NCBI RefSeq assembly: GCF_000718515.1
Contig: NZ_JNZS01000040.1
Location: 1 to 34,652 of the forward strand
Source of the DNA: Micromonospora parva
GTDB lineage: Bacteria > Actinomycetota > Actinomycetes > Mycobacteriales > Micromonosporaceae
Direction: 5' to 3'
Length of the DNA stretch: 34,652 bases
Shown here one piece after another: positions 8,027 to 17,501 of this stretch. Position numbers and translations under genes: made by a program. A model generated the notes under the pieces. The model was not told where the DNA came from and did not search any database. It worked only from the letters and a program-made list of their open reading frames with translations. Position 1 is the first letter of the stretch. Every line of letters begins with the position of its first letter.

Positions 8027-8049
8027 CACCGGTAGGTGCCACGCCTCGG
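8016..8049. terminator. Terminator-like hairpin at the ilvA stop, between converging genes
   Basis: CCGAGGCGTG (8016-8025) pairs with CACGCCTCGG (8040-8049). An inner CACC/GGTG pair extends the stem across one A-C mismatch to a 4-nt loop. The stem includes the ilvA stop codon and lies about 60 nt beyond the greA stop on the other strand. There is no U-tract, as usual in high-GC actinomycetes. Confidence 0.6.
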
Positions 8050-8108
8050 ATACGCGGTGTCTCGGTGCCGGGCCTCGGTCAACCCGGCCGGCCGCTGTCG
8101 GCGACGGG

Positions 8109-8606
8109 TCAGCCGGAGAACGGCTCGAAGCTGACCACCGTCACCTTGATGTCGGCGCCGCTGGGTGCCGTGTAGGTGCAGGTCTGCCCGGCTCGCCCGC
8201 CCAGGATCGCCTTGCCCAGCGCGGACTCGGGGCTGTAGACGGTCAGGTCGGTAGTGGCCGCGATCTCCCGCGAACCGAGCAGGAACGTCTCGGTGTCGTT
8301 GGTGTCGTCGTCGAAGTAGATCGTCACCACCATGCCCGGCGACACCGCGTCGGCGGACGGGGCCTCGCCGACCTTCGCGGTGCGCAGCAGCTCCTGCAGG
8401 TAGCGGATGCGACCCTCGGCCTTGCCCTGCTCCTCGCGGGCGGCGTGGTAGCCGCCGTTCTCCCGCAGGTCGCCCTCCTCGCGCCGAGCGTTGATCTCGG
8501 CTGCGATCGCCGGACGGTTGGCGATGTGCTCGTCGAGCTCGGCCTGGAGGCGGTCGTACGCGTCCTGGGACAGCCAGGTGGCGGGCGCCTCGTTGCCAGT
8601 GGACAC
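8109..8606 (-). CDS. greA: Transcription elongation factor GreA
   Basis: 165-residue GreA, which enters the secondary channel of RNA polymerase and stimulates cleavage of backtracked RNA. The N-terminal coiled coil (about residues 10-80) carries the acidic tip: REEGDLRENGGYHAAREEQG aligns with [20 protein letters not shown] of E. coli, keeping the key Asp and Glu. The C-terminal FKBP-like domain includes ESALGKAILGGRAGQ. GTG 8606 is chosen because GAGGAG lies 7 nt upstream; the open frame to 8714 runs through non-conserved sequence. It converges on ilvA and lies 156 nt downstream of a DUF4307 gene on the same strand, the same order as M. tuberculosis Rv1080c-Rv1081c. Confidence 0.95.
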   Translation of the reverse strand: MSTGNEAPATWLSQDAYDRLQAELDEHIANRPAIAAEINARREEGDLRENGGYHAAREEQGKAEGRIRYLQELLRTAKVGEAPSADAVSPGMVVTIYFDDDTNDTETFLLGSREIAATTDLTVYSPESALGKAILGGRAGQTCTYTAPSGADIKVTVVSFEPFSG

Positions 8607-8676
8607 AGGCGTTCTCCTCAGTTGTGCGTGGCTGGCTGACAGGTGAACTACCAAGTTACCAGTGCGGTACGACACA

Positions 8677-8716
8677 GGGTGTCGGCCATCACCGCCGGTG
8701 TCCGGATCCGACACCC
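8677..8716. terminator. 9-bp inverted repeat between the DUF4307 gene and greA
   Basis: GGGTGTCGG (8677-8685) and CCGACACCC (8708-8716) are perfect complements with a 22-nt spacer. It lies about 46 nt past the stop of the DUF4307 gene and 70 nt upstream of greA on the minus strand. It may end the first transcript or fold in the greA leader. No U-tract is present. Confidence 0.4.
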
Positions 8717-8762
8717 GCGGTAGGCGCTCGATCGACAGCGTTTCGAGTGCTGTTCGGGCAGC

Positions 8763-9203
8763 TCAGGACGGTGATTGGCAGCGCAGCACCTCGCCGATGA
8801 ACGGCCGCGCGGTGGTGGCCAGGCGGTGCCGGGCTGTGACGTGCCGATCCCCGGGGGCGGCGGTCACGGTGACCTGTTCGCGGGCCACCTCGGCGCCGGC
8901 ACGGTCCCGGGCCCGCAGCACGCAGACCGCCGAGCCACCCGGCGGGACTGTCACCCGGAAGTGGACGAGCACCTGCTTGTCCGTGATGTCGGTGTACGTG
9001 ATCACCTGTGCGTCGTAGACCGGGTCGCCGTACTGCCGGTAGAGCCGGAACGAGATCACGGTCAGCGTCGCCACCAGCGCCAGCAGCGCCAGCGCGGCCA
9101 GCAGCGTACGGCGGCGCTTGCCGCCCGGTGCCCGACGCCGGCCGTAGCGCCCGGCCGGGAATTCCGGCGCAGCTGGTGAAATTGTGGCGTGCGTCTCGGT
9201 CAC
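8763..9203 (-). CDS. DUF4307-family single-pass membrane protein
   Basis: 146 residues: a basic cytoplasmic N-terminus ([12 protein letters not shown], about 21-32), one membrane helix (33-51), then an exported domain of about 90 residues rich in beta-strand pattern ([22 protein letters not shown]) with two cysteines. This matches in size and topology the DUF4307 protein next to greA in mycobacteria (Rv1081c, about 144 residues). Function is unknown. GTG 9203 is preceded by AGGAG at 10 nt, a little far but the best site. It is divergent from mca across 201 bp. The position between greA and mca, conserved across families, is the main clue to identity. Confidence 0.82.
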   Translation of the reverse strand: MTETHATISPAAPEFPAGRYGRRRAPGGKRRRTLLAALALLALVATLTVISFRLYRQYGDPVYDAQVITYTDITDKQVLVHFRVTVPPGGSAVCVLRARDRAGAEVAREQVTVTAAPGDRHVTARHRLATTARPFIGEVLRCQSPS

Positions 9204-9404
9204 CGGCGGGTATCTCCTGGCGTTGTTGTCGGCGGCATCGGCAAGAATGACAGAGCCCCATCCTCCCACCCGGTCCAGCGGCAGGAATGGCAGGTCATGC
9301 CTGGCGCTGCTGGCCGGCGACAGGGTGCGGCGAGAAGATCCCGGCAGGTCAGCCGGTTGAGCCCGGTCGGGTCCACCGTCCGGCACAGACGAGGAGCGCC
9401 GAAG

Positions 9405-10286
9405 TTGGCAGAGCAACTGCGTCTCATGGCCGTGCACGCGCACCCGGACGACGAGTCGAGCAAGGGCGCGGCGACGACGGCGAAGTATGTCGCTCAGGGG
9501 GTGGACGTCCTGGTCGTGACGTGCACGGGCGGCGAGCGCGGGAGCGTGCTCAACCCCAAGCTCGACCGGCCCGACGTGTGGGCCAACATCGGTGAGATCC
9601 GGCGGGCCGAGATGGACGCCGCGCGGGCGATCCTCGGTGTCGACCAGGCCTGGCTGGGCTTCGTCGACTCGGGCCTGCCCGAGGGCGACCCGTTGCCGCC
9701 GCTGCCCGAGGGCTGTTTCGCCCTTCAGGACGTCGAGGTCGCCGCGGGTCCGCTGGTGCGGCTGATGCGTGAGTTCCGTCCGCACGTCGTGACCACGTAC
9801 GACGAGGAGGGTGGCTACCCGCACCCGGACCACATCATGTGTCACAAGGTGAGCGTGGCCGCCTTCGAGGCCGCCGGTGACCCGGAGCGCTACCCGGAGC
9901 TGGGCGCGCCCTGGCAGCCGCTGAAGCTCTACTACGACATCGGCTTCTCCAAGGGCAAGATCATGGCGCTGCACGAGGGCATGCTGGCCGCCGGGCTGGA
10001 GTCGCCCTACGAGGAGTGGCTCAAGCGGTGGGAGGATCGGCCCGACAAGGGCCCCCGGATCACCACCCGGGTGGAGTGCGCCGACTACTTCCCGGTCCGC
10101 GATGACGCGCTGCGCGCCCACGCGACCCAGGTCGACCCGGACGGCTTCTGGTTCCACGTCCCGATGGAGTTGCAGCAACGCGCCTGGCCCACCGAGGATT
10201 ACGAGCTGGCCCGCTCGATGGTCGACAGCCCGCTGCCCGAGTCTGATCTCTTCGCGGGTGTGCGGGAGACGGCGCACGCGCGCTGA
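9405..10286 (+). CDS. mca: Mycothiol S-conjugate amidase
   Basis: 293-residue zinc amidase of the LmbE/MshB family. It cleaves mycothiol S-conjugates so that the mercapturic acid is exported and the GlcN-Ins part is recycled. The zinc motif HAHPDDE puts His13 and Asp16 where MshB and Mca have them; the third ligand is in [10 protein letters not shown] (about 140-147). The start is TTG 9405, with GAGGAG 8 nt upstream; the next ATG (9426) would leave too few residues before HPDD. The length (M. tuberculosis Mca is 288) and the C-terminal [21 protein letters not shown] favour Mca over the deacetylase MshB. A small membrane protein gene follows after 48 nt, as in mycobacteria. Confidence 0.93.
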   Translation: MAEQLRLMAVHAHPDDESSKGAATTAKYVAQGVDVLVVTCTGGERGSVLNPKLDRPDVWANIGEIRRAEMDAARAILGVDQAWLGFVDSGLPEGDPLPPLPEGCFALQDVEVAAGPLVRLMREFRPHVVTTYDEEGGYPHPDHIMCHKVSVAAFEAAGDPERYPELGAPWQPLKLYYDIGFSKGKIMALHEGMLAAGLESPYEEWLKRWEDRPDKGPRITTRVECADYFPVRDDALRAHATQVDPDGFWFHVPMELQQRAWPTEDYELARSMVDSPLPESDLFAGVRETAHAR

Positions 10287-10334
10287 TTCCGGGCAGGGCT
10301 ACCCTGGTTACCAACCGCACTTCGGAGGAACGCC

Positions 10335-10628
10335 ATGCTGACCGCTGCCCAGGTGCTCGCGGAGAACAACTTCGGGGACACCCGCACGGGTGGTCTGGCC
10401 GGGCCGATGGGTCTGTTCCTCATCCTGCTGCTGGCCACCGCGACCATCCTGCTGATCCGCAACATGAACTCTCGGCTGCGCCGTCTGCCGGACCGTTTCC
10501 CCCAGCAGTCCGGGGCGGCCGACCCGACCAGGGCCGATGCGTCAGTCGTCGATCCGACAGACGGGACCGGGGGGCGGGATTCATCCACACCCGCTCCCAA
10601 CGGGCACCAGCAGCACCTGAACGGGTAG
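10335..10628 (+). CDS. Small single-pass membrane protein downstream of mca
   Basis: 97 residues with one hydrophobic helix (about 25-42, GLFLILLLATATILLI) followed by a basic segment (RNMNSRLRRLP) and a low-complexity Pro/Asp/Thr tail. ATG 10335 has GGAGG 6 nt upstream. The size, topology and place directly behind mca match Rv1083 of M. tuberculosis (88 residues), also uncharacterised. It is probably co-transcribed with mca and ends before a strong hairpin terminator. Function unknown. Confidence 0.8.
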   Translation: MLTAAQVLAENNFGDTRTGGLAGPMGLFLILLLATATILLIRNMNSRLRRLPDRFPQQSGAADPTRADASVVDPTDGTGGRDSSTPAPNGHQQHLNG

Positions 10629-10648
10629 CCGGCGCATGAATCACGCCG

Positions 10649-10684
10649 AACCGGGTGGTCGCCCCCTGTTGCGGCCACCCGGTT
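10649..10684 (+). terminator. Hairpin terminator after the mca operon
   Basis: AACCGGGTGGTCGC (10649-10662) pairs with GCGGCCACCCGGTT (10671-10684), 14 bp with one G-U pair and an 8-nt loop, followed by TGGCTT. It starts 20 nt after the stop of the small membrane protein and separates the mca unit from the GGDEF-EAL gene. Confidence 0.75.
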
Positions 10685-10689
10685 TGGCT

Positions 10690-10720
10690 TAGCCTTCCGC
10701 CGGGGGGACCAAAAGTCTCC
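10690..10720 (+). promoter_or_regulatory. Candidate -10 and leader hairpin upstream of the GGDEF-EAL gene
   Basis: TAGCCT at 10690-10695 repeats the -10-like hexamer seen before metB. Just after it, GGGGAC (10704-10709) can pair with GTCTCC (10715-10720) around CAAAA. Transcription would start near 10702, giving a leader of about 45 nt before the upstream mini-ORF. A -35-like TTGCGG overlaps the preceding terminator but its spacing (15 nt) is short. I do not recognise a c-di-GMP riboswitch here. Confidence 0.35.
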
Positions 10721-10745
10721 GAGCCGTGTGCGGGAGGGGGCGCCG

Positions 10746-10811
10746 ATGACCAGCACAGCACCGGCCGCCCGCCGCGACGTCGGTCGGTCGGCTGACGGGG
10801 GAGGTCGATGA
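10746..10811 (+). CDS. Possible 21-codon ORF coupled to the GGDEF-EAL gene
   Basis: ATG 10746 follows GGGAGGGGG with 5-nt spacing, a better ribosome site than the one for the next gene. The frame encodes 21 residues (MTSTAPAARRDVGRSADGGG plus R) and ends in TGA at 10809-10811, overlapping the ATG at 10808 as ATGA. This suits translational coupling. The peptide resembles no family I know and is low in complexity. The signals are visible; expression is inference. Confidence 0.4.
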   Translation: MTSTAPAARRDVGRSADGGGR

Positions 10812-13339
10812 CCTCCGGTCCGGCCGACGACCCGTTCGATCGGCTCGGGGTGCGTGGCACACCGGGCCGGCTGCTCGTGCTCACCGCCGCCGTCACGATG
10901 ACCGCAGTGGCCGCCGCGGTGGTCGGGTTGACCCTCCCGGTCCGGCTGCCGGCCGACGACCCCCTCGGCGGTCCGGCCCGCTTCGGCATCGCCGTCGCCG
11001 TCCTCGCCCTCGCCCAGTTCGCCCGGCTGCGGTTCCGCTCGCCAGCGGGCATGGTCAGCATCACCTGGGGCGAGGCGGCCCTGATCGTCTGCCTCTACCT
11101 GACCCCCGCCGGCTGGCTCCCGTCCGCCACGCTGCTCGGCACCGGGCTGGCCTGGACGATCCTGTCACTGCACAACGACCGCCGTCCGGCCCTGGAGATC
11201 CTCCGGATCGCCGCGTCGCTCGCCGCCGCGTCGGCACTGGCGGTGTCAGTGACCACCGCGCTCGGGCGGCCGCTGCTCTCTGCGCCCACCCCGATGCTGG
11301 CGCTGGCCGTGATCGCCGGTTCGGTGACGTACCTCCTGGTGACCGCCTGGCTCGGCGGCGTGACGGTGGGTCTGCGGCACGGCCTGCCCATCGGGCCGCC
11401 GCTGCTCGCCGCGCTGCGCGGCAAGCTGCTGATGTTCGTCGGCAACGTGGCGGTCGGCCTCGTGGTGGTCGCGCTGCTGGAGCTCGACCCGCGCTGGTTG
11501 CTGTTGCTGCCGCCGCTGCTGTGGCTGCTACAGCAGACCTACCGTTACCGGCTGCGCTCGGATCAGGAGCGCCGCACCTGGCGGGCCTTCGCCGAGGCCA
11601 CCGCGGCCCTCAACCAGCTCGACGAGCGGGGGGTGGCCAGCGCGGCGGTCACCGGAGCGCTGACGCTGTTCAACGCCGAACTGGTGGACGTCGACGTGGC
11701 CCGGCCCAACGGCCGGTGGCACCGCTACCGGGGCGACGCCGGCGGTCAACTGGTCGACCGCGAGACCGGACCACCGGAACAGTCCGAACCGGACGAGCAC
11801 GAGCTGAGCCGGGCGCTGTCGGTCGGTGCCGCGCCGGTCGGTCGGCTGCGGGTGCGGTTCCCCCGCTCGGCCCCGCCCACCGCCCGGGAACGCGACGCGG
11901 TGGCCGCGTTCGGCGACGCGCTCGCCGCCGCGCTGCACGACGCCGCTACCCACCACGAGCTGCGCCTGGTGACCGCCCGTTCGTCGTACGACGCGGTGCA
12001 CGACCCGCTCACCGGGCTCGCCAACCGGGCGGCGATGCTGAGCAGGGGCGACCAGTCGCTGCGACAGCTCAGCCACGACCACCCGGTGGCGCTGCTGCTG
12101 CTGGACATCAACCAGTTCAAGGAAGTCAACGACACCCTCGGTCACGCGGCGGGCGACCAACTGCTGCGGCTGACCGCGAACCGACTCAACGCGCTGGTCC
12201 GCACCGGGGACCTGCTCGGCCGACTCGGCGGTGACGAGTTCGCCCTCCTGCTCACGGCGGTGCCGGTGCTCGGCGACCGGGCCGCCCCGATGGCCCACGC
12301 GCTGCGCCAGGCTCGCGAGATCGCCGAGCGGCTGGCCGCGCCGACCGAGGTGGCCGGCGTACGGATGTCCATCGAGGTCTCCGTCGGTGTGGTGGTGGCC
12401 GCCGCCGGCACCGCTGACCTGACCGAGCTGCTGCGTCGGGCCGACATCGCGATGTACCAGGCCAAGGAGGGCGGCGGCAACGTCGCCGCGTACGACGGCG
12501 CGCGCGACGCGGCCAGCACCGACCAGCTCGCCCTGCTGGCCGAGCTACGTGAGGCGTTGACTGTCGACGATCAGCTGGTGCTGGCACTGCAACCGGCGGT
12601 CGACCTGGCCACTGGTGCGCCGACCGGGGTGGAGGCGCTGATCCGGTGGCAGCATCCCCGGCGGGGGTGGCTGAACCCGGCCGACTTCATCCGGCCGGTG
12701 GAGAACAGCGAGCAGCTCGGCACCTTCACCCGCTACGTGCTGAACAAGGCGCTCAGCGTGGCCGCCGGTTGGGCCCGGGAGGGGTTGGACGTCCCGATCT
12801 CGGTCAACCTCTCGGCGCGCAGCCTGCTGGACCCCCGGTTGCCGGTGGAGATCGCCGACGCGTTGCGCCGCCACCAGGTGCCGCCGCACCGGCTCGTCCT
12901 GGAGATCACCGAGACGGTGGTGATGAGCGAGCTGGAGGTCATCGACGAGGTGTTGGCGACGCTGAGGTCGATGGGCGTGCAACTCGCTGTCGACGACTTC
13001 GGCACCGGCTTCTCGTCGTTGACGTTCCTCACCCGGATCGCCGTGGACGAGCTGAAGGTGGACCGCTCCTTTGTCATCCGGATGGCCGACTCGCCGGAGG
13101 CCGCCGCGATCGTCCGGACGACGGTGGGCCTTGCCCACGAGCTGGGGCTACGGGTGGTCGCCGAAGGGGTCGAGACCGCCGAGCAGCGGATGGCCCTGGC
13201 CGAGCTGGGTTGCACCTCCGCGCAGGGCTACCACTTCTTCAAGCCGATGCCGGCCGACAAGATCGGCGCGGTGCTCGGGTCGCTGCGCGACTCGGCGGAG
13301 TCGAACGTGTTCCGGCTCCGCGCCGACGGCGCATCCTGA
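10808..13339 (+). CDS. Membrane GGDEF-EAL protein (c-di-GMP cyclase/phosphodiesterase)
   Basis: 843 residues. The N-terminus has about eight hydrophobic segments (residues 22-245), then a GAF-like linker (about 270-390), GGDEF domain (about 400-560) and EAL domain (about 575-830). Cyclase residues are intact: GGDEF at 474-478, with an RTGD inhibitory I-site exactly five residues before it. Phosphodiesterase residues are also present: EAL at 609-611, [29 protein letters not shown] and QGYHFFKPM. Both activities are therefore possible. In Streptomyces such proteins set c-di-GMP levels that control development through BldD; a similar role is inference. GGGGGAGG lies only 3 nt before ATG 10808, which overlaps the stop of a 21-codon ORF. 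It interrupts the mca-yyaL neighbourhood. Confidence 0.93.
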   Translation: MTSGPADDPFDRLGVRGTPGRLLVLTAAVTMTAVAAAVVGLTLPVRLPADDPLGGPARFGIAVAVLALAQFARLRFRSPAGMVSITWGEAALIVCLYLTPAGWLPSATLLGTGLAWTILSLHNDRRPALEILRIAASLAAASALAVSVTTALGRPLLSAPTPMLALAVIAGSVTYLLVTAWLGGVTVGLRHGLPIGPPLLAALRGKLLMFVGNVAVGLVVVALLELDPRWLLLLPPLLWLLQQTYRYRLRSDQERRTWRAFAEATAALNQLDERGVASAAVTGALTLFNAELVDVDVARPNGRWHRYRGDAGGQLVDRETGPPEQSEPDEHELSRALSVGAAPVGRLRVRFPRSAPPTARERDAVAAFGDALAAALHDAATHHELRLVTARSSYDAVHDPLTGLANRAAMLSRGDQSLRQLSHDHPVALLLLDINQFKEVNDTLGHAAGDQLLRLTANRLNALVRTGDLLGRLGGDEFALLLTAVPVLGDRAAPMAHALRQAREIAERLAAPTEVAGVRMSIEVSVGVVVAAAGTADLTELLRRADIAMYQAKEGGGNVAAYDGARDAASTDQLALLAELREALTVDDQLVLALQPAVDLATGAPTGVEALIRWQHPRRGWLNPADFIRPVENSEQLGTFTRYVLNKALSVAAGWAREGLDVPISVNLSARSLLDPRLPVEIADALRRHQVPPHRLVLEITETVVMSELEVIDEVLATLRSMGVQLAVDDFGTGFSSLTFLTRIAVDELKVDRSFVIRMADSPEAAAIVRTTVGLAHELGLRVVAEGVETAEQRMALAELGCTSAQGYHFFKPMPADKIGAVLGSLRDSAESNVFRLRADGAS

Positions 13340-13388
13340 CCGACCGGCGCAACCTGACCGTCCGGCGTGGCCTGACCGTCCGGCGTGG
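13335..13388 (+). repeat. Three tandem 18-bp repeats at the GGDEF-EAL stop
   Basis: CCTGACCGTCCGGCGTGG at 13353-13370 and 13371-13388 is exact, and 13335-13352 is a copy with a few changes that contains the stop codon of the GGDEF-EAL gene. A partial fourth copy follows. Repeat expansion here would change only the intergenic length. Confidence 0.75.
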
Positions 13389-13454
13389 CCTGGGGCCGAC
13401 CGGTCTCGGGTGGGACGTCCGGGTGGAGGCCGCGCGGTCCGCGCCGGGGCTGGC

Positions 13455-13460
13455 TATGGT
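13455..13460 (+). promoter_or_regulatory. Candidate -10 element for a leaderless yyaL transcript
   Basis: TATGGT ends 6 nt before GTG 13467, with no Shine-Dalgarno between. The spacing fits transcription starting on or next to the start codon. No clear -35 element is seen. Confidence 0.4.
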
Positions 13461-13466
13461 CGTCAG

Positions 13467-15524
<2,058 letters not shown>

Positions 15525-15610
15525 TCGTCCGCGCCGCCCGCCGGGTGGTCCTCCCCGCGCCCGCGCAGGTGGATCGCCGGCCCTCCGGGTGGGCGCGTCG
15601 GCGGCCCGGA

Positions 15611-15616
15611 TAGGCT
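15611..15616 (+). promoter_or_regulatory. Candidate -10 element for purK
   Basis: TAGGCT lies 9 nt before the purK ATG at 15626, with no Shine-Dalgarno between them. A start site 6-7 nt downstream would give a leader of only 2-3 nt. Confidence 0.35.
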
Positions 15617-15625
15617 GGCCGCGCT

Positions 15626-16801
15626 ATGGATTCCCGTACCGGTCTGCCAGTTGTCGGCATGGTGGGTGGCGGCCAGTTGGCCCGGATGACCCACCAGGCC
15701 GCGATCGCCCTCGGCCAGTCACTGCGTGTGCTCGCGACCGCCCCTGACGACGGTGCGGCGCTGGTCGCCGCCGACGTCCAGTACGGCGATCACACCGACC
15801 TGGCCGCCCTGCGTACCTTCGCCAAGGGCTGCGACGTCGTCACCTTCGACCACGAGCATGTGCCCTCCGAGCACATCCGCACGCTGGCCGCGGAAGGGGT
15901 GCCCCTCTACCCGCCGGCGGACGCGCTGCTGCACGCTCAGGACAAGCAGGTCATGCGGGAACGCCTGACCGAGCTGGTCGCGCCCAACCCGGCCTGGCGG
16001 CCGGTCCGGGAGCCCGCCGACCTCGTCGGCTTCGGCGAGCAGGTCGGCTGGCCGGTGGTGCTGAAGGCGGCCCGGGGCGGGTACGACGGTCGGGGCGTCT
16101 GGATGGTCGACGACGCCGCTCAGGCCACCGAGCTGGCAACCACCCTGCTCGCTGGCGGCACCCGGCTGATCGTGGAGGAGCGGGTGCCGCTGCGACGGGA
16201 GCTGGCCGTGCAGGTGGCTCGCTCGCCGTTCGGCCAGGTGGCCGCGTACCCGGTGGTGGAGACGGTGCAGCGCGACGGCATCAACGTGGAGGTGCTGGCC
16301 CCGGCACCCGGCCTGGACGAGGAGCTGGCGGTCTCCGCCCAGCAGCTCGCCATCGACCTGGCCACCGCGCTCGGGGTGATCGGTCTGCTGGCGGTGGAGC
16401 TGTTCGAGGTGCGTGACGACGCCGGTCGCCCGGCGATCGTGGTCAACGAGCTGGCGATGCGTCCGCACAACTCCGGGCACTGGACCATCGAGGGTGCCCG
16501 GACCTCACAGTTCGAGCAGCACCTGCGGGCCGTGCTGGACTACCCGATGGGTGACACCGCGTTGACCGCCCCGGTGGTGGTCTCGGCGAACGTGCTCGGC
16601 GGTGAGCCGGGCGGGATGTCGATCGACGAGCGGTTGCACCACCTCTTCGCGGCCGAGCCGGGTGCCAAGGTGCACCTGTACGGCAAGCAGGTGCGACCCG
16701 GCCGCAAGATCGGGCACGTCACGGTGCTCGGCGACGACCTGGACGACCTGCGGGCGCGGGCGGCACGGGCCGCGCGCTGGCTGCGCGAGGGCCACGAGTG
16801 A
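15626..16801 (+). CDS. purK: N5-carboxyaminoimidazole ribonucleotide synthase
   Basis: 391-residue ATP-grasp enzyme that joins bicarbonate to AIR using ATP, giving N5-CAIR in purine synthesis. The N-terminal [11 protein letters not shown] starts the pre-ATP-grasp domain. [22 protein letters not shown] (the ATP-binding glycine loop, about 148-162) and [29 protein letters not shown] are PurK signatures. The length is typical. ATG 15626 has no Shine-Dalgarno and lies just after a -10-like hexamer. The stop overlaps a GTG by 4 bp and purE follows at once, so the pair forms an operon in pathway order. Confidence 0.95.
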   Translation: MDSRTGLPVVGMVGGGQLARMTHQAAIALGQSLRVLATAPDDGAALVAADVQYGDHTDLAALRTFAKGCDVVTFDHEHVPSEHIRTLAAEGVPLYPPADALLHAQDKQVMRERLTELVAPNPAWRPVREPADLVGFGEQVGWPVVLKAARGGYDGRGVWMVDDAAQATELATTLLAGGTRLIVEERVPLRRELAVQVARSPFGQVAAYPVVETVQRDGINVEVLAPAPGLDEELAVSAQQLAIDLATALGVIGLLAVELFEVRDDAGRPAIVVNELAMRPHNSGHWTIEGARTSQFEQHLRAVLDYPMGDTALTAPVVVSANVLGGEPGGMSIDERLHHLFAAEPGAKVHLYGKQVRPGRKIGHVTVLGDDLDDLRARAARAARWLREGHE

Positions 16802-16833
16802 GCCACGATTTCGCCGACGACGAGAGGGCCGCA

Positions 16834-17325
16834 GTGAGCACGGTTGGGCTGATCATGGGCAGTGACTCGGACTGGCCGACCATGCGGGCCGCCGCCGAGG
16901 TGATGGACGACTTCGGCGTGGCGTACGAGGTGCGGATCATCTCGGCGCACCGGACTCCGGTCACGATGATCGAGTACGGGCGCGACGCCGCCGACCGGGG
17001 TCTCAAGGTGATCATCGCGGGGGCCGGGGGTGCCGCCGCGCTGCCCGGCATGGTCGCCTCGGTGACGCCGCTGCCGGTGATCGGGGTGCCGGTGCCGCTG
17101 AAGCACCTCGACGGCATGGACTCGCTGCTGTCCATCGTGCAGATGCCGGCCGGGGTTCCGGTCGCCACCGTGTCGATCGGCAACGCCCGCAACGCCGGCC
17201 TCCTGGCCGTACGGATCCTCGGTGCCACCGACGAGGACCTGCGCGCCAAGATGACGACCTACCAGCAGGACCTGGAGAAGCTGGTGGCAGACAAGGAAAC
17301 CGCCCTCCAGGCCACCCTGCGCTAG
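16834..17325 (+). CDS. purE: N5-carboxyaminoimidazole ribonucleotide mutase
   Basis: 163-residue class I PurE, which moves the carboxylate of N5-CAIR to C4 to make CAIR, completing the step begun by PurK. Signatures are [10 protein letters not shown] at the N-terminus, SAHRTP with the catalytic His, [14 protein letters not shown] and [26 protein letters not shown]. Two starts are possible. GTG 16834 has GAGAGG 6 nt upstream and gives the usual compact N-terminus ([13 protein letters not shown]). GTG 16798 overlaps the purK stop (GTGA), has GAGGG 6 nt upstream and would add 12 residues. I prefer 16834, with moderate confidence in the start only. A long palindrome lies 27 nt after the stop. Confidence 0.94.
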   Translation: MSTVGLIMGSDSDWPTMRAAAEVMDDFGVAYEVRIISAHRTPVTMIEYGRDAADRGLKVIIAGAGGAAALPGMVASVTPLPVIGVPVPLKHLDGMDSLLSIVQMPAGVPVATVSIGNARNAGLLAVRILGATDEDLRAKMTTYQQDLEKLVADKETALQATLR

Positions 17326-17352
17326 CCCTCCCGCGGCCCCGCCCCATCGCAC

Positions 17353-17429
17353 CCCGCGATCTTGCACTTTCGGTCGCCGCTTCGCGGCTTTTGCCCCTTA
17401 TGCCGTAACAGAAAGTGCAAGATCGCGGG
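17353..17429. repeat. 77-bp palindromic element with perfect 19-bp arms
   Basis: CCCGCGATCTTGCACTTTC (17353-17371) and GAAAGTGCAAGATCGCGGG (17411-17429) are exact complements. The 39-bp centre holds its own hairpin, GCCGC-TTC-GCGGC (17376-17388). It lies between the converging purE and giant membrane protein genes and could end both transcripts. The low-GC arms (CTTGCACTTTC) differ from the surrounding sequence, and I recall very similar palindromes in Micromonospora intergenic regions, so a dispersed repeat family is likely. Confidence 0.8.
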
Positions 17430-17501
17430 AGATGGACGCGGGCGCCGCGAACCCGGCCCACTCACCGCGCCCACTCACCCACACCGCCGTGACCCTCCGA
17501 C

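Noticed and set aside
10696..10745. A c-di-GMP riboswitch before the GGDEF-EAL gene
   Set aside because: The short GGGGAC/GTCTCC hairpin is the only structure I can see. The conserved GEMM core and tetraloop-receptor features are not recognisable in under 50 nt.
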